Shown here piece after piece: positions 41,899-53,821 of a stretch of 64,000 nucleotides of DNA. The notes under the pieces were generated by a model that worked only from the letters and a program-made list of their open reading frames with translations, was not told the DNA's origin and made no database searches. Source of the stretch: Actinophytocola xanthii (GTDB taxonomy: Bacteria > Actinomycetota > Actinomycetes > Mycobacteriales > Pseudonocardiaceae); the NCBI RefSeq assembly GCF_001921205.1, contig NZ_MSIE01000059.1:1-64000 (forward strand), written 5' to 3'. Every line of letters begins with the position of its first letter. Positions within the stretch are counted from its first letter, which is position 1. Made by a program: the position numbers and the translations under genes.

Positions 41899-42464
41899 TT
41901 CCTGCTCTCCACGAGCGCGGTTCCGTTCCAGGTGTAGAGGGCGAGGTGCTCCTCGGTGGGACAGCACGGGTCGTCCCGCGGGCCGTAGCCGCTGTGCAGG
42001 GCCATCAGGCCACGCTCGGGAGCGACCAGCAGCTCCACGCCGCCGGTCTGCAGGGCGAGGAGGTTGACCGGCGGGTCCTCGCTCAGGTCGTAGACGTAGG
42101 CGGCGAGGCCGAAGCCGGAGCCGAAGCCGAACAGGGCCGCATCCTTGACGATCTTGCAGGAGAAGACCGTGACCACGAGCTCGGCGACGCCGTCGCCGGT
42201 GAGGTCGGTGTACCGGTCGTTGACCGGGTAGCCGCCGCCCTCACAGGGCACGAGCGCGGCCCTGACCTCGGCGCTGACCGCCGGATCGGCCCGCAGCACC
42301 GAGACCGCGTCGGCCGAGACCGGGGTTCCGCTGGGCAGGGGCGGCTCCGGGGGCGGTGGCGAGACCTGGCTCGCGCGCCCGGCGACCTCCACACCGCCGC
42401 TCGTCGCGCAGCCGGCGGCCCCGAGCAGCGCGAGACAACACAGCGCCGCGACCACCCGCCGCAT
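41895..42464 (-). CDS. lipoprotein leading a two-component operon (CseA-like position)
   Basis: This 189-residue lipoprotein has a signal peptide ending LLGAAGCAT, so Cys near residue 19 is lipidated. The mature part is Pro-rich at first, then forms a compact domain with DRYTDLTGDGVAELVVTVFSC, which resembles an integrin-like FG-GAP calcium loop. There are four further Cys (PCEGG, SCKIV, DPCCPT). GGGAGG lies 6 nt before the ATG at 42464. It may modulate the kinase from outside, as CseA does in streptomycetes. That role is inferred from gene order only. Confidence 0.8.
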   Translation of the reverse strand: MRRVVAALCCLALLGAAGCATSGGVEVAGRASQVSPPPPEPPLPSGTPVSADAVSVLRADPAVSAEVRAALVPCEGGGYPVNDRYTDLTGDGVAELVVTVFSCKIVKDAALFGFGSGFGLAAYVYDLSEDPPVNLLALQTGGVELLVAPERGLMALHSGYGPRDDPCCPTEEHLALYTWNGTALVESRK

Positions 42465-42657
42465 CCGACCTCCCGTGTCCACCGGTGATGCGCACAAGCA
42501 GACCACGTCCCCTCGCCGCCGGTGACGCTCCCCCCGACGCCTGTTACCGGGCCGCGCTCCAGCCGCCGGTCGGCTGTTACACGTTCGTCGCCGGACGGGT
42601 GCAAACGATCAATAACGTCGAAGGGGCAGGCAGCCGCGAGCACCCGGGGGGTCGGAC

Positions 42658-43911
42658 ATGCGCGCTCTACCGGTGGTGAGGTGGGTCGCGCGGTCCGTGG
42701 TCGGCCTCACCTCGGTCGCCGTGCTCGGTGCGGTCGGCTTCGGCTGGGCCACCTACCAGGGGGCGGTGGACGACCTGGTCACCGACGAGGTGATCGTCGC
42801 CGCCCCCGAGGACGAGGCCGACGCCCAGTCCCCGCGGGAGCTGCCCCGGACCGCCCAGACCATCCTGCTGGTCGGCATCGACAGCCGCACCGACAACCGC
42901 GGCAACCCGCTGCCGCAGGACGTGCTCGACGCGATGCGGGCCGGCGAGGCGGACGGCGAGCAGAACACCGACACGATGATCCTGGTGCACGTGCCGGCGG
43001 ACCCCGCGAAGCGGGCCTTCGCCGTGTCCCTGCCCCGGGACTCCTATGTAGACATCGGGGGCGGCTTCGGCATGCACAAGCTGAACTCCGCCTATGTCAG
43101 GGCGAGGAACGCGAAGGCCAGCGAGCTGAGCGGGAGCGGCGCCGACGAGGCGACCGTCCGCGCCGAGTCGACGACGGCCGGCCGGCGGAACCTGATCGCG
43201 ACGGTGAGCGCGCTCACCGGGCTGCGGGTGGACCACTACGCGGAGATCAACCTGTACGGCTTCAGCGAGCTCACCAAGGCCGTCGGCGGCGTCCCGGTGT
43301 GCCTCACCGCCCCGGTCGACGACGACTACTCCGGGGCGCGGTTCCGGGCCGGGCACCAGGTGCTGCAGGGGGTGGACGCGCTCAAGTTCGTCCGCCAGCG
43401 CCACGGTTTGCCCGGCGGCGACCTCGACCGGGTGCGCCGCCAGCAGGCGTTCCTCGCCGGCCTGGCGAACCGCGTGTTCTCCGCCGGCACCCTCACCGAC
43501 CCCGGCCGGGTCACCGCCATGGTCGACGCCCTGACCCGGTCGGTGGTGCTGGACCAGAACTGGAACCTGCTCGCCTTCGCCGAGCAGATCCAGGACCTGA
43601 CCGGGGACCGGATCGAGTTCACCACGATCCCCACCGGACGCCCCGACCTGCCGACCCCCGACGGCAGCGCCGTCGAGGTGGACCCGGCCCAGGTGCGGGC
43701 GCACATCCAGGACCTGCTCGGCACCCCCACCCCGGCCCAGGCTCCGCCGGACAAGCAGGCGACGCCACCGGACGAGCGCTCCTCGGATGCGCCGGTGATC
43801 CGCAAATCACCCCCCGGCCCGGCCATGGTCTACCGCTTCGCGGCGGCGACCACCGCCACCCAGGACACCACCGCCCCCATCACCGCCGACCAGATCCCCT
43901 GCGTCAACTGA
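42658..43911 (+). CDS. LytR-CpsA-Psr (LCP) family cell-wall glycopolymer transferase
   Basis: The 417-residue membrane protein has an N-terminal helix (VARSVVGLTSVAVLGAVGFGWATY) and a large outside LCP domain. Key residues are present: LLVGIDSRTDN, NTDTMILVHV, VSLPRDSYVDI (Arg), KLNSAY, and DLDRVRRQQAFLAGL near residue 265. Such enzymes move glycopolymers from lipid carriers to peptidoglycan. The ATG at 42658 has a G-rich site upstream. The C-terminal 80 residues are Pro/Ala-rich. The operon upstream is divergent, with a 193-bp gap holding no gene. Confidence 0.9.
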   Translation: MRALPVVRWVARSVVGLTSVAVLGAVGFGWATYQGAVDDLVTDEVIVAAPEDEADAQSPRELPRTAQTILLVGIDSRTDNRGNPLPQDVLDAMRAGEADGEQNTDTMILVHVPADPAKRAFAVSLPRDSYVDIGGGFGMHKLNSAYVRARNAKASELSGSGADEATVRAESTTAGRRNLIATVSALTGLRVDHYAEINLYGFSELTKAVGGVPVCLTAPVDDDYSGARFRAGHQVLQGVDALKFVRQRHGLPGGDLDRVRRQQAFLAGLANRVFSAGTLTDPGRVTAMVDALTRSVVLDQNWNLLAFAEQIQDLTGDRIEFTTIPTGRPDLPTPDGSAVEVDPAQVRAHIQDLLGTPTPAQAPPDKQATPPDERSSDAPVIRKSPPGPAMVYRFAAATTATQDTTAPITADQIPCVN

Positions 43912-43959
43912 CCGACCGGAGCGATCGGGTTAGTTCCCTGCGCGAGCCGTGCGCCCTGG

Positions 43960-44541
43960 TCACCGGGTCGCGTCAGGCAGTACGCCGTGCCGCAGGCCGT
44001 TGCGCAGCAGGGTGAGCAGGCGGTCGGCGCGTGCCGGGTCGTCCGGCGTCGCCCAGGCGATCGCGGCGACCAGCTTCAGCACGTCGTCGGCGTCCGCGTC
44101 GGCGGCGACCGCGCCAGCCTCGCGCGCCCGGGCCAGCAACGCCGCTCCCACGTCGAACAGCTCCGCGTGCCAGGCCGACGCCGGATCGTCGGCTCGGTCG
44201 AGCGCCGCGCTCATCACCGCGGCCGCCAGACCCTGGTAGGCCAACGCGTGGGTGAGCGCGGCACGCAACCACGCGCTCAGCGCCTCCATGGCGTCCTTTC
44301 CGGACAGCAGGTCGCGGCCGAGGGTGACCAGCTCGGCCGTCCGCTCGGCGAGCACCGTCTCGATGAGATCCATCCGGGTCGGGAAATGGCGGTACAGCGT
44401 CCCGCTGGCCACACCCGCTCGCCGGGCGATCTCGTCCAGCGAAGCGTCCACGCCGGACTCGGCGAACGCGATCCGGGCCTGCTCGACCAACTGGTCGTAG
44501 TTGCGCCGGGCATCCGCACGTCTCGGACGGCTGCCTGCCAC
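43960..44541 (-). CDS. TetR family repressor
   Basis: This 193-residue TetR regulator has the N-terminal HTH GVDASLDEIARRAGVASGTLYRHFPTRMDLIETVL and a C-terminal ligand-binding helix bundle. Its gene is divergent from a SnoaL-FAD monooxygenase pair. A candidate operator with AGTCCG/CGGACT arms lies between them. I infer repression of those two genes, released by an aromatic or polyketide-type ligand. The start at 44541 gives the usual short tail before the HTH. Confidence 0.92.
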   Translation of the reverse strand: MAGSRPRRADARRNYDQLVEQARIAFAESGVDASLDEIARRAGVASGTLYRHFPTRMDLIETVLAERTAELVTLGRDLLSGKDAMEALSAWLRAALTHALAYQGLAAAVMSAALDRADDPASAWHAELFDVGAALLARAREAGAVAADADADDVLKLVAAIAWATPDDPARADRLLTLLRNGLRHGVLPDATR

Positions 44542-44559
44542 GCGAGATCACCATCCTTG

Positions 44560-44601
44560 CTAACCGGGGACACAGTCCGCTACCGTCCCACTAACCGGAC
44601 T
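44560..44601. promoter_or_regulatory. candidate TetR operator between TetR and SnoaL genes
   Basis: AGTCCG (44574-44579) faces CGGACT (44596-44601) across 16 bp. Two direct copies of CTAACCGG lie at 44560-44567 and 44591-44598, 31 bp apart. Both elements fall in the 91-bp space between the divergent starts at 44541 and 44633, where a local TetR repressor would be expected to bind. Confidence 0.5.
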
Positions 44602-44632
44602 ATGTTTCACCTTAATGGCAGGAGGGTCACCC

Positions 44633-47581
<2,949 letters not shown>

Positions 47582-47728
47582 GCATGTCCTCCCGAGGCCG
47601 GCCCGACGACCCTAACCGCGGGCGGAGCGCCATGCCGGTCGCCGCCCGGGGCGCCGCGAGAGGAACCGGACAGTCCGGGACGAGCCGGACGACGGGCCGG
47701 CACCGGGCCGATCGCCTACCGTGGCGAC

Positions 47729-48388
47729 ATGGCCACGTCGACCTCGTCCCCGGACCGCAGGGCCACGGACCGCAGGGCCGCGCGCGTCGCGGTGGCGGGT
47801 GCGCTGTTCCTGGCCGTGGTCGTGCTGACGGTGTTCGTGCACGGCCTGACCGGCCTGGACACGGGCGTGCGCGAGTGGATGATCGAGCGCCGCAACGGCG
47901 GGTGGACCGACGCGATGAAGGTGGTCAGCACGATCGGCAGCGCCTGGGTGCTCACGCCGGTCGCGGTCGTCGTGACGCTGGTCCTGGCCCTGCGCGGGCC
48001 ACGCTCGGACGCCCTGCTGGTGGGGTTGGTCACGCTCGGCGTGCTGGTGCTCGGACCGCTGCTCAAGCTGATCATCGAACGCCCGCGGCCGGTCGACGAC
48101 CGCCTCGTGCTGGTCGACAGCTGGGCCTACCCGTCCGGCCACTCGCTGACCTCGATGGCCGTGGTCGGCGTGCTGACCGTGCTGGCCGTACGGCACCTGC
48201 GAGCACGCCCGGCGCGGGTGGCGGCGGTCGTGGTCGGTGCCGCACTGGTCGCGGCGGTCGGGCTCAGTCGGGTCTACCTCGGCGTGCACTGGCCCACCGA
48301 CGTGCTCGCCGGCTGGCTGATGGGGGCGATGTGGCTGGCGGTGTGGCTGATCCTGCTCGACTCCCGCCGGGCTCGGCTGGCCGCCTGA
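47729..48388 (+). CDS. PAP2-family membrane phosphatase
   Basis: This 219-residue integral membrane phosphatase has the PAP2 signature: KLIIERPRP (K-x6-RP), PSGHS with the catalytic His, and SRVYLGVHWPTD with the nucleophile His. It probably dephosphorylates isoprenyl or phosphatidic lipids facing outside. The ATG at 47729 has a weak ribosome site. The 3' end overlaps the convergent EamA-type gene by 125 bp, an unusually long overlap. Confidence 0.88.
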   Translation: MATSTSSPDRRATDRRAARVAVAGALFLAVVVLTVFVHGLTGLDTGVREWMIERRNGGWTDAMKVVSTIGSAWVLTPVAVVVTLVLALRGPRSDALLVGLVTLGVLVLGPLLKLIIERPRPVDDRLVLVDSWAYPSGHSLTSMAVVGVLTVLAVRHLRARPARVAAVVVGAALVAAVGLSRVYLGVHWPTDVLAGWLMGAMWLAVWLILLDSRRARLAA

Positions 48389-49238
48389 CCTCCTCCCCCG
48401 CGGTGTCGGACTCCCGGTGCACCGCGACGCCCACGACGACCAGTGCCACCGCGACGACCTCAACGGCGGTGGGCACCTGGACGAGCACGACGACCCCGAC
48501 CACCACCGCGGTCACCGGCAGCAGGGACACCAGCAACGCGTAGGTGCCGCGGGCCAGCCGTGCCATCGCGAGCTGGTCGCAGACGTACGGGACGACCGAC
48601 GAGGACACCCCGACCCCGATCCCCGCGGCCAGCAGCGCCGGAGAGCCGAACGCGGGCAGCGCGTCGGCGAGCCCGACCGGTGCGGCCAGCACGGCCGCCA
48701 CGGCCATGGCGAGCGCGAGCCCGTCGATGCCGGACACGTCCCCGAGCCGGGAGACCCGGTGCCCGAGCACGATGTACAGCGCGAACAGCGCCGCGTTGGC
48801 CGCGGCGAACGCGAACCCCAGCGGCTCCCCCACCAGCCGCACGTCGCTGAGCAGGTACACCCCGGTCACCGCGAGGCCGAGCGCCAGGCCGTTGCGCCAG
48901 CTCCGCGTCGCCACGGCGGCCAGCGCGACCACCGGCAGGAACTCCACTGCCGCGACCGTGCCGAGCGGAAGCCGGTCGATCGCCAGGTAGAAGGCGCTGT
49001 TCATCAGCGCGAGCACCGCTCCCCAGGCGACCAGCAGCGTCCGGGTGCGCCGGTCCAGCCGGGCGACCAGCCGCCAGGGTCGCCGCCACAGTGCGAACAC
49101 CAGTGCCGCCGAGGCGATCCGCAGCCACGCGACGCCGAGCACGTCCACCCGCGTGAACAGCAGTACCGCGAACGCCGGACCGAGGTAGTGGAAGATCGCG
49201 CTGACCACGAAGTAGAGGTGCGGTGGGACCCGGTTCAT
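48264..49238 (-). CDS. EamA/RhaT-family (DMT) membrane exporter
   Basis: The 324-residue protein has about ten hydrophobic helices in two EamA repeats. The first starts LYFVVSAIFHYLGPAFAVLLF and the second GFAFAAANAALFALYIVLGHR. The C-terminal 40 residues after the last helix (VVAVALVVVGVAVHR) are a Ser/Arg/Pro-rich tail that overlaps the convergent PAP2 gene. The original stop may have been lost. A start at 49238 or 49259 is possible. A divergent Lrp regulator suggests an amino acid or related metabolite as the exported substrate. Confidence 0.85.
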   Translation of the reverse strand: MNRVPPHLYFVVSAIFHYLGPAFAVLLFTRVDVLGVAWLRIASAALVFALWRRPWRLVARLDRRTRTLLVAWGAVLALMNSAFYLAIDRLPLGTVAAVEFLPVVALAAVATRSWRNGLALGLAVTGVYLLSDVRLVGEPLGFAFAAANAALFALYIVLGHRVSRLGDVSGIDGLALAMAVAAVLAAPVGLADALPAFGSPALLAAGIGVGVSSSVVPYVCDQLAMARLARGTYALLVSLLPVTAVVVGVVVLVQVPTAVEVVAVALVVVGVAVHRESDTAGEEVRRPAEPGGSRAGSATPPATSPPSASRRARRWASARRGRPD

Positions 49239-49300
49239 GCGGCTATTCTCGAAAGCCACGAGCGCTAAGGACAGTACTGATCAACGGTGGAGGAGGCCAC

Positions 49301-49780
49301 ATGCCTTCGAAACGACAAGCGCGACCCCCGGATGGCCTTCAGGAAGATCTCCTCGACGAGGCCAACCGCCGGATCGTGGAGGTGCTCACCGCCGACCCCC
49401 GCATGACCACCGCCGAACTCGCGAGGGAGATCGGCATGTCGGCGCCCGCTGTCCGGGAGCGGGTCGGCCGCCTGGAGCGGGCAGGGGTGATCGGCTACCG
49501 GCTGGTCGTCGACCCGGCGGCGCTGGGCCTCGCGGTGACGGCGTGGGTCCGGGTCCGCCCGGGGCCCGGTCAGCTGGACAGGGTCGCCGAGCTGGCCGAG
49601 CGCACCCCGCAGGTCAGCGAGTGCCACCGGATCACCGGCGAGGACTGCTTCCTGATGAAGGTGCACGTCCCGGCCGTCGAGGACCTCGGTGCGGTGCTCG
49701 ACGCGTTCCTGCTGCACGGCCAGACGACGAGCTCGTTCGTGGTGTCCACCCCGGTCGCGCCGCGGACCCCGGCCCCGTGA
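49301..49780 (+). CDS. Lrp/AsnC family regulator divergent from an exporter
   Basis: This 159-residue regulator has an HTH (MTTAELAREIGMSAPAVRERVGRLERAGVI, about residues 37-66) and a RAM domain (RTPQVSECHRITGEDCFLMKVHV). GGAGGAGG lies a few nt before the ATG at 49301. It is divergent from the EamA exporter across about 62 bp and probably induces it in answer to an amino acid. The half-sites of the first Lrp regulon in this window are not seen here. Confidence 0.9.
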   Translation: MPSKRQARPPDGLQEDLLDEANRRIVEVLTADPRMTTAELAREIGMSAPAVRERVGRLERAGVIGYRLVVDPAALGLAVTAWVRVRPGPGQLDRVAELAERTPQVSECHRITGEDCFLMKVHVPAVEDLGAVLDAFLLHGQTTSSFVVSTPVAPRTPAP

Positions 49781-49787
49781 CGTGGTC

Positions 49788-51872
49788 TCAGCTCCGGCTG
49801 CGGTGGAGCAGCCAGAGGAAGTACGGCGTCCCGACGAGCGCGGTGACCAGCCCTGCCGGCAGTTGAGCGGGGGCGATCACGCTGCGGCCGATCAGGTCGG
49901 CCAGGCACACCAGCGTCCCGCCGAGCAGGGCCGCCACCGGAAGCACCCGGGCCGAGCGCCGCCCGACCAGTGCCCGGGCAGCGTGCGGGGCGACCAGGCC
50001 GACGAAGCTGACCACGCCCACCCCGGCCACGGCCGCGCCGGTCAGGACGACCGCGCAGACCAGCAGGGCCAGCCGGGCACGCGGAACGCGGACGCCGAGC
50101 AGGCGCGGGGTCTCCTCGTCCAGCGACACCAGGTCCAGCACCTCGCGCAGGTACCAGAGCACCGGAACGGTGACCAGGATCGCGACCAGCATCGGCACCA
50201 GGTGCTCGAAGGTCCGGCCGTAGGTCGAGCCGGACAGCCAGGTCAGCGCCTTGGACTCGTTCCACGGGTCGGTGAGCGTGATCAGCAGCGCGATCAGGGC
50301 CGTCGTCCCCGCCCATACCCCGAACCCGATCAGCACGAGGTTGTCGCTGGCGAAGCCCCGGCGGGCCGCGCTCGCGAACACCAGCGTGGCGGCGAGGACG
50401 GCGCCCAGCCCCGCCGCGCCGGCCTGGAGCCAGAAGCCCGACGTCGGCACCAGCGTGATCACCACGACCGCGCCGAAACCGGCCCCGCCGGTCACCCCGA
50501 GGATGCCCGGCTCGGCCAGCGGGTTGCGGCTCACGTTCTGGATCACCGCGCCGGCCAGCGCGAGCGAGGCGCCGGCCAGCACCGCGGCCACCACGCGCGG
50601 CAGCCGGTTGTCCATCACCCCGGACACGATCGGACCGGCCTGGCCGGTGACCCAGTTCGCGAGATCGCCGAGCAGCAGCTTCGCGTCGCCGGCCAGGGTG
50701 CCGCCGATCACCACGCCCACCGCGACCAGCGCGATCACGATCAGCAGCACCCGGTACCGGGCCGCTCCGAGACCGGTTCGCGTGGTCGCGGCCGGGGGCT
50801 CTCCCGGCGACCCGGAGATCCGCAGCGTCCGGGCGAGCGCGATCAGGAAGATCGCGCCGAAGATCGTCGTCACCACGCCGGTCGGGACCTCGAGCGCGGT
50901 CTGCGAACCGACCAGCGCCCGGATCAGCACGTCCGCGGTGATCACCAGCACCGCGCCGGCCAGCGCGGCCACCGGGAGCAGCACGATGTGCCGGTGCAGC
51001 CGCGGCACCGTGCTCGCGAGCAGCCGCACGAGCGCGGGGGCGGCCAGCCCGACGAAGCCGACCGGCCCGGCGAGCACCACCGCCGCCGCGGCCAGCAGCA
51101 CGGCCAGCATGACCGCGGAGACCCGCACCCGGGTGACCGAGACCCCGAGCGCGCGGGCGTGGTCGTCGCCGAGGTGCACTAGGTCCAGCCGCCGACCCAT
51201 GACCAGCAGCACGGCCAGCACCACGGCCACCAGCGGGGCGAAGGTCCGGACGCCGGAAAGCCCGTTCTGGTCGAGTGAGCCCTCACCCCAGGCGAACAGG
51301 CCGCGGGTCTCCTGGGCGAACAGCAGCAGCAGTGTGGTGGTCAGCGCTATCATCGCGAGCGCCGTGGCCGTGCCGGCGAGGACCAGCCTGGCCGAGCCGG
51401 TACCGCCGCCCCCGGAGAGCAGCAGCACCAGCGTCGCGGCGCCGAGCCCGCCGAAGAAGGCCACCCCGGCCGCACCCATCAGCGGCAACGAGACCCCGAA
51501 CGCGGCCACGGCGACGATCGCGAGGTGCGCGCCGGCGTTCACGGCGAGCGTGTCCGGGGCGGCCATGATGTTGCGGGAGATCGACTGCAGCACCGCCCCG
51601 GACAGCGACAGCGCGACCCCGACCAGCACGGCGGCCAACAGCCGGGGCAGCCGCGCCTCGACCACGACGTCGGCGGTGCCCTCCGCCGAGCCGCCGAACA
51701 CCAGCCCCAGCACGTCGCCGGCGTCGACGGCCGAGGTGCCCTGGGTGAGGTGCACCACCGCGCCGGCCAGGCCGAGCCCGAGCAGCCCGGTGACCAGGGC
51801 CAGCAACCGCCCGTTCCTGGTCCGGACCGGCGCCCTCGGTGCCTCGGCCGGCGGGGTGAGCACGCTCGTCAT
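49788..51872 (-). CDS. double-length iron-siderophore ABC permease (FhuB-like)
   Basis: The 694-residue fused FecCD-type permease has two homologous halves of about 340 residues. Each half has about ten membrane helices. The first half has LVGVALSLSGAVLQSISRNIMAAPDTLAVNAGAHL and the second has LAGASLALAGAVIQNVSRNPLAEPGILGVTGGAGFG. FhuB and some actinomycete importers share this fusion, so one gene supplies both permease subunits. It takes up ferric siderophores. Its start at 51872 lies 13 bp after the binding-protein stop. Confidence 0.9.
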   Translation of the reverse strand: MTSVLTPPAEAPRAPVRTRNGRLLALVTGLLGLGLAGAVVHLTQGTSAVDAGDVLGLVFGGSAEGTADVVVEARLPRLLAAVLVGVALSLSGAVLQSISRNIMAAPDTLAVNAGAHLAIVAVAAFGVSLPLMGAAGVAFFGGLGAATLVLLLSGGGGTGSARLVLAGTATALAMIALTTTLLLLFAQETRGLFAWGEGSLDQNGLSGVRTFAPLVAVVLAVLLVMGRRLDLVHLGDDHARALGVSVTRVRVSAVMLAVLLAAAAVVLAGPVGFVGLAAPALVRLLASTVPRLHRHIVLLPVAALAGAVLVITADVLIRALVGSQTALEVPTGVVTTIFGAIFLIALARTLRISGSPGEPPAATTRTGLGAARYRVLLIVIALVAVGVVIGGTLAGDAKLLLGDLANWVTGQAGPIVSGVMDNRLPRVVAAVLAGASLALAGAVIQNVSRNPLAEPGILGVTGGAGFGAVVVITLVPTSGFWLQAGAAGLGAVLAATLVFASAARRGFASDNLVLIGFGVWAGTTALIALLITLTDPWNESKALTWLSGSTYGRTFEHLVPMLVAILVTVPVLWYLREVLDLVSLDEETPRLLGVRVPRARLALLVCAVVLTGAAVAGVGVVSFVGLVAPHAARALVGRRSARVLPVAALLGGTLVCLADLIGRSVIAPAQLPAGLVTALVGTPYFLWLLHRSRS

Positions 51873-51885
51873 CTCTGGTGCCCGG

Positions 51886-52869
51886 TCAGCCGAGCGCGTC
51901 GACGGCGGCGTCGATGAACTGCCCCATGGAGCCCGGTCCGCCGAACATCCAGAGGGAGTCGGGGAAGCGGTGGACCTCGCCGCTCTTCACGAACGGCAGG
52001 TTCTTCCAGATGGCGTTGTTCGCGAGCTGGTCGGCGTAGGGGTCGCCGAAGGCGTCGTTGGCGATGTACCAGAACCGGACGTCGTCACCGAGCACGGTCA
52101 GGCCCTCGACGTCGGCCTGGGCCAGCCCGTAGACCGGGTCGCCCTCCATCGGCCAGGCGTTCTCCAGGCCGATCTCGGCAAGCACGTCGGCGACCAGGGA
52201 TCCCTTGGCGAAGGGCCGGATGCTGACCGAGCCGGAGTCCACCCAGGCGTCGGAGAAGGCGACCTTCGTGCCGTCGGCACCGGCCTCGGCAACGGCGTCC
52301 TTGCCCTCGTCGATCTTCTTGTCGAACTCCGCGCGGAGCTCCGCGGCGCGGTCCTCGGTGCCGGTGGCCTTGGCGACGATGTCGAGGTTGTCGAACATCT
52401 TGCCGATGCTGTCCTTGGTGTCCCCGCCGGCCAGCACGATCACCGGCGTGGTCTCCTCGATCTTCTCGACGGCGCCCTCGACCAGCGCGTCGGTCACCAC
52501 GACCAGGTCGACGTCGAGCTTGGCGAGGGTGTCCATGCTGGGCTCGCCGCGGGTGCCGATGTCGGTGGGGGTGTCGTCCAGCGGCTCGGCGCTCACCCAC
52601 TGGCCGTAGCCCTTGATGTCGGACACGCCGACCGGCATCACCCCGAGCGACACGAGGTGCTCGACCGCGTTCCACTCGGTCGCGGCGACCCGCTCCGCCG
52701 GCGCGTCGAGCTTGACCTCCTTGCCGCGGGAGTCGGTGACGGTGACCGGCCCGCTGCCGCCGCCGTCGCCGGCCGGGGTGGACCGGTCGGCCGCGGCCGG
52801 GTCCTCGGTGGTGCCGCAGGCGGCCGTCGCGAGGACGGCGGCCAGGCAGAGTCCGATGAGCTTACGCAT
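51886..52869 (-). CDS. iron-siderophore-binding lipoprotein
   Basis: The 327-residue binding protein has a signal peptide and lipobox ATAACG (Cys18). The class III periplasmic-binding fold has VAATEWNAVEHLVSLGVMPVGVSD, LDVDLVVVTDALVEG and YIANDAFGDPYADQLANNAIWKNL. It catches a ferric siderophore outside the membrane for the fused permease. It starts at 52869, 23 bp after the ATPase stop, as part of a three-gene operon. Confidence 0.9.
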   Translation of the reverse strand: MRKLIGLCLAAVLATAACGTTEDPAAADRSTPAGDGGGSGPVTVTDSRGKEVKLDAPAERVAATEWNAVEHLVSLGVMPVGVSDIKGYGQWVSAEPLDDTPTDIGTRGEPSMDTLAKLDVDLVVVTDALVEGAVEKIEETTPVIVLAGGDTKDSIGKMFDNLDIVAKATGTEDRAAELRAEFDKKIDEGKDAVAEAGADGTKVAFSDAWVDSGSVSIRPFAKGSLVADVLAEIGLENAWPMEGDPVYGLAQADVEGLTVLGDDVRFWYIANDAFGDPYADQLANNAIWKNLPFVKSGEVHRFPDSLWMFGGPGSMGQFIDAAVDALG

Positions 52870-52892
52870 GGTCTTCCTTCTTCTCGGGTGGA

Positions 52893-53720
<828 letters not shown>

Positions 53721-53729
53721 GTCCGAGAG

Positions 53730-53748
53730 TAAAGCAAGGCTCACCTAA
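53730..53748. promoter_or_regulatory. candidate IdeR/DtxR iron box
   Basis: On the minus strand the 19-mer TTAGGTGAGCCTTGCTTTA matches 13 of 19 positions of the classical consensus TTAGGTTAGGCTAACCTAA. The left half (TTAGGT) is perfect. It lies just upstream of the siderophore transporter operon, so iron-loaded repressor should silence it. Confidence 0.7.
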
Positions 53749-53821
53749 TCCTGCCAAGTCAGGGGGTGCATTAGGGTCTACACGGCGGGTGGGCGAGCCC
53801 CCGCGGAGAAGGGGACGAGGC

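Noticed and set aside
41895-42464. Naming the lipoprotein cseA
   Set aside because: Gene order is the only support. The sequence was not compared and the sigE gene is absent, so no symbol is given.
53721-53744. GTG start at 53744 for the siderophore ATPase
   Set aside because: The extension contains a TTA codon, which is very rare here, and it lies inside the iron box.
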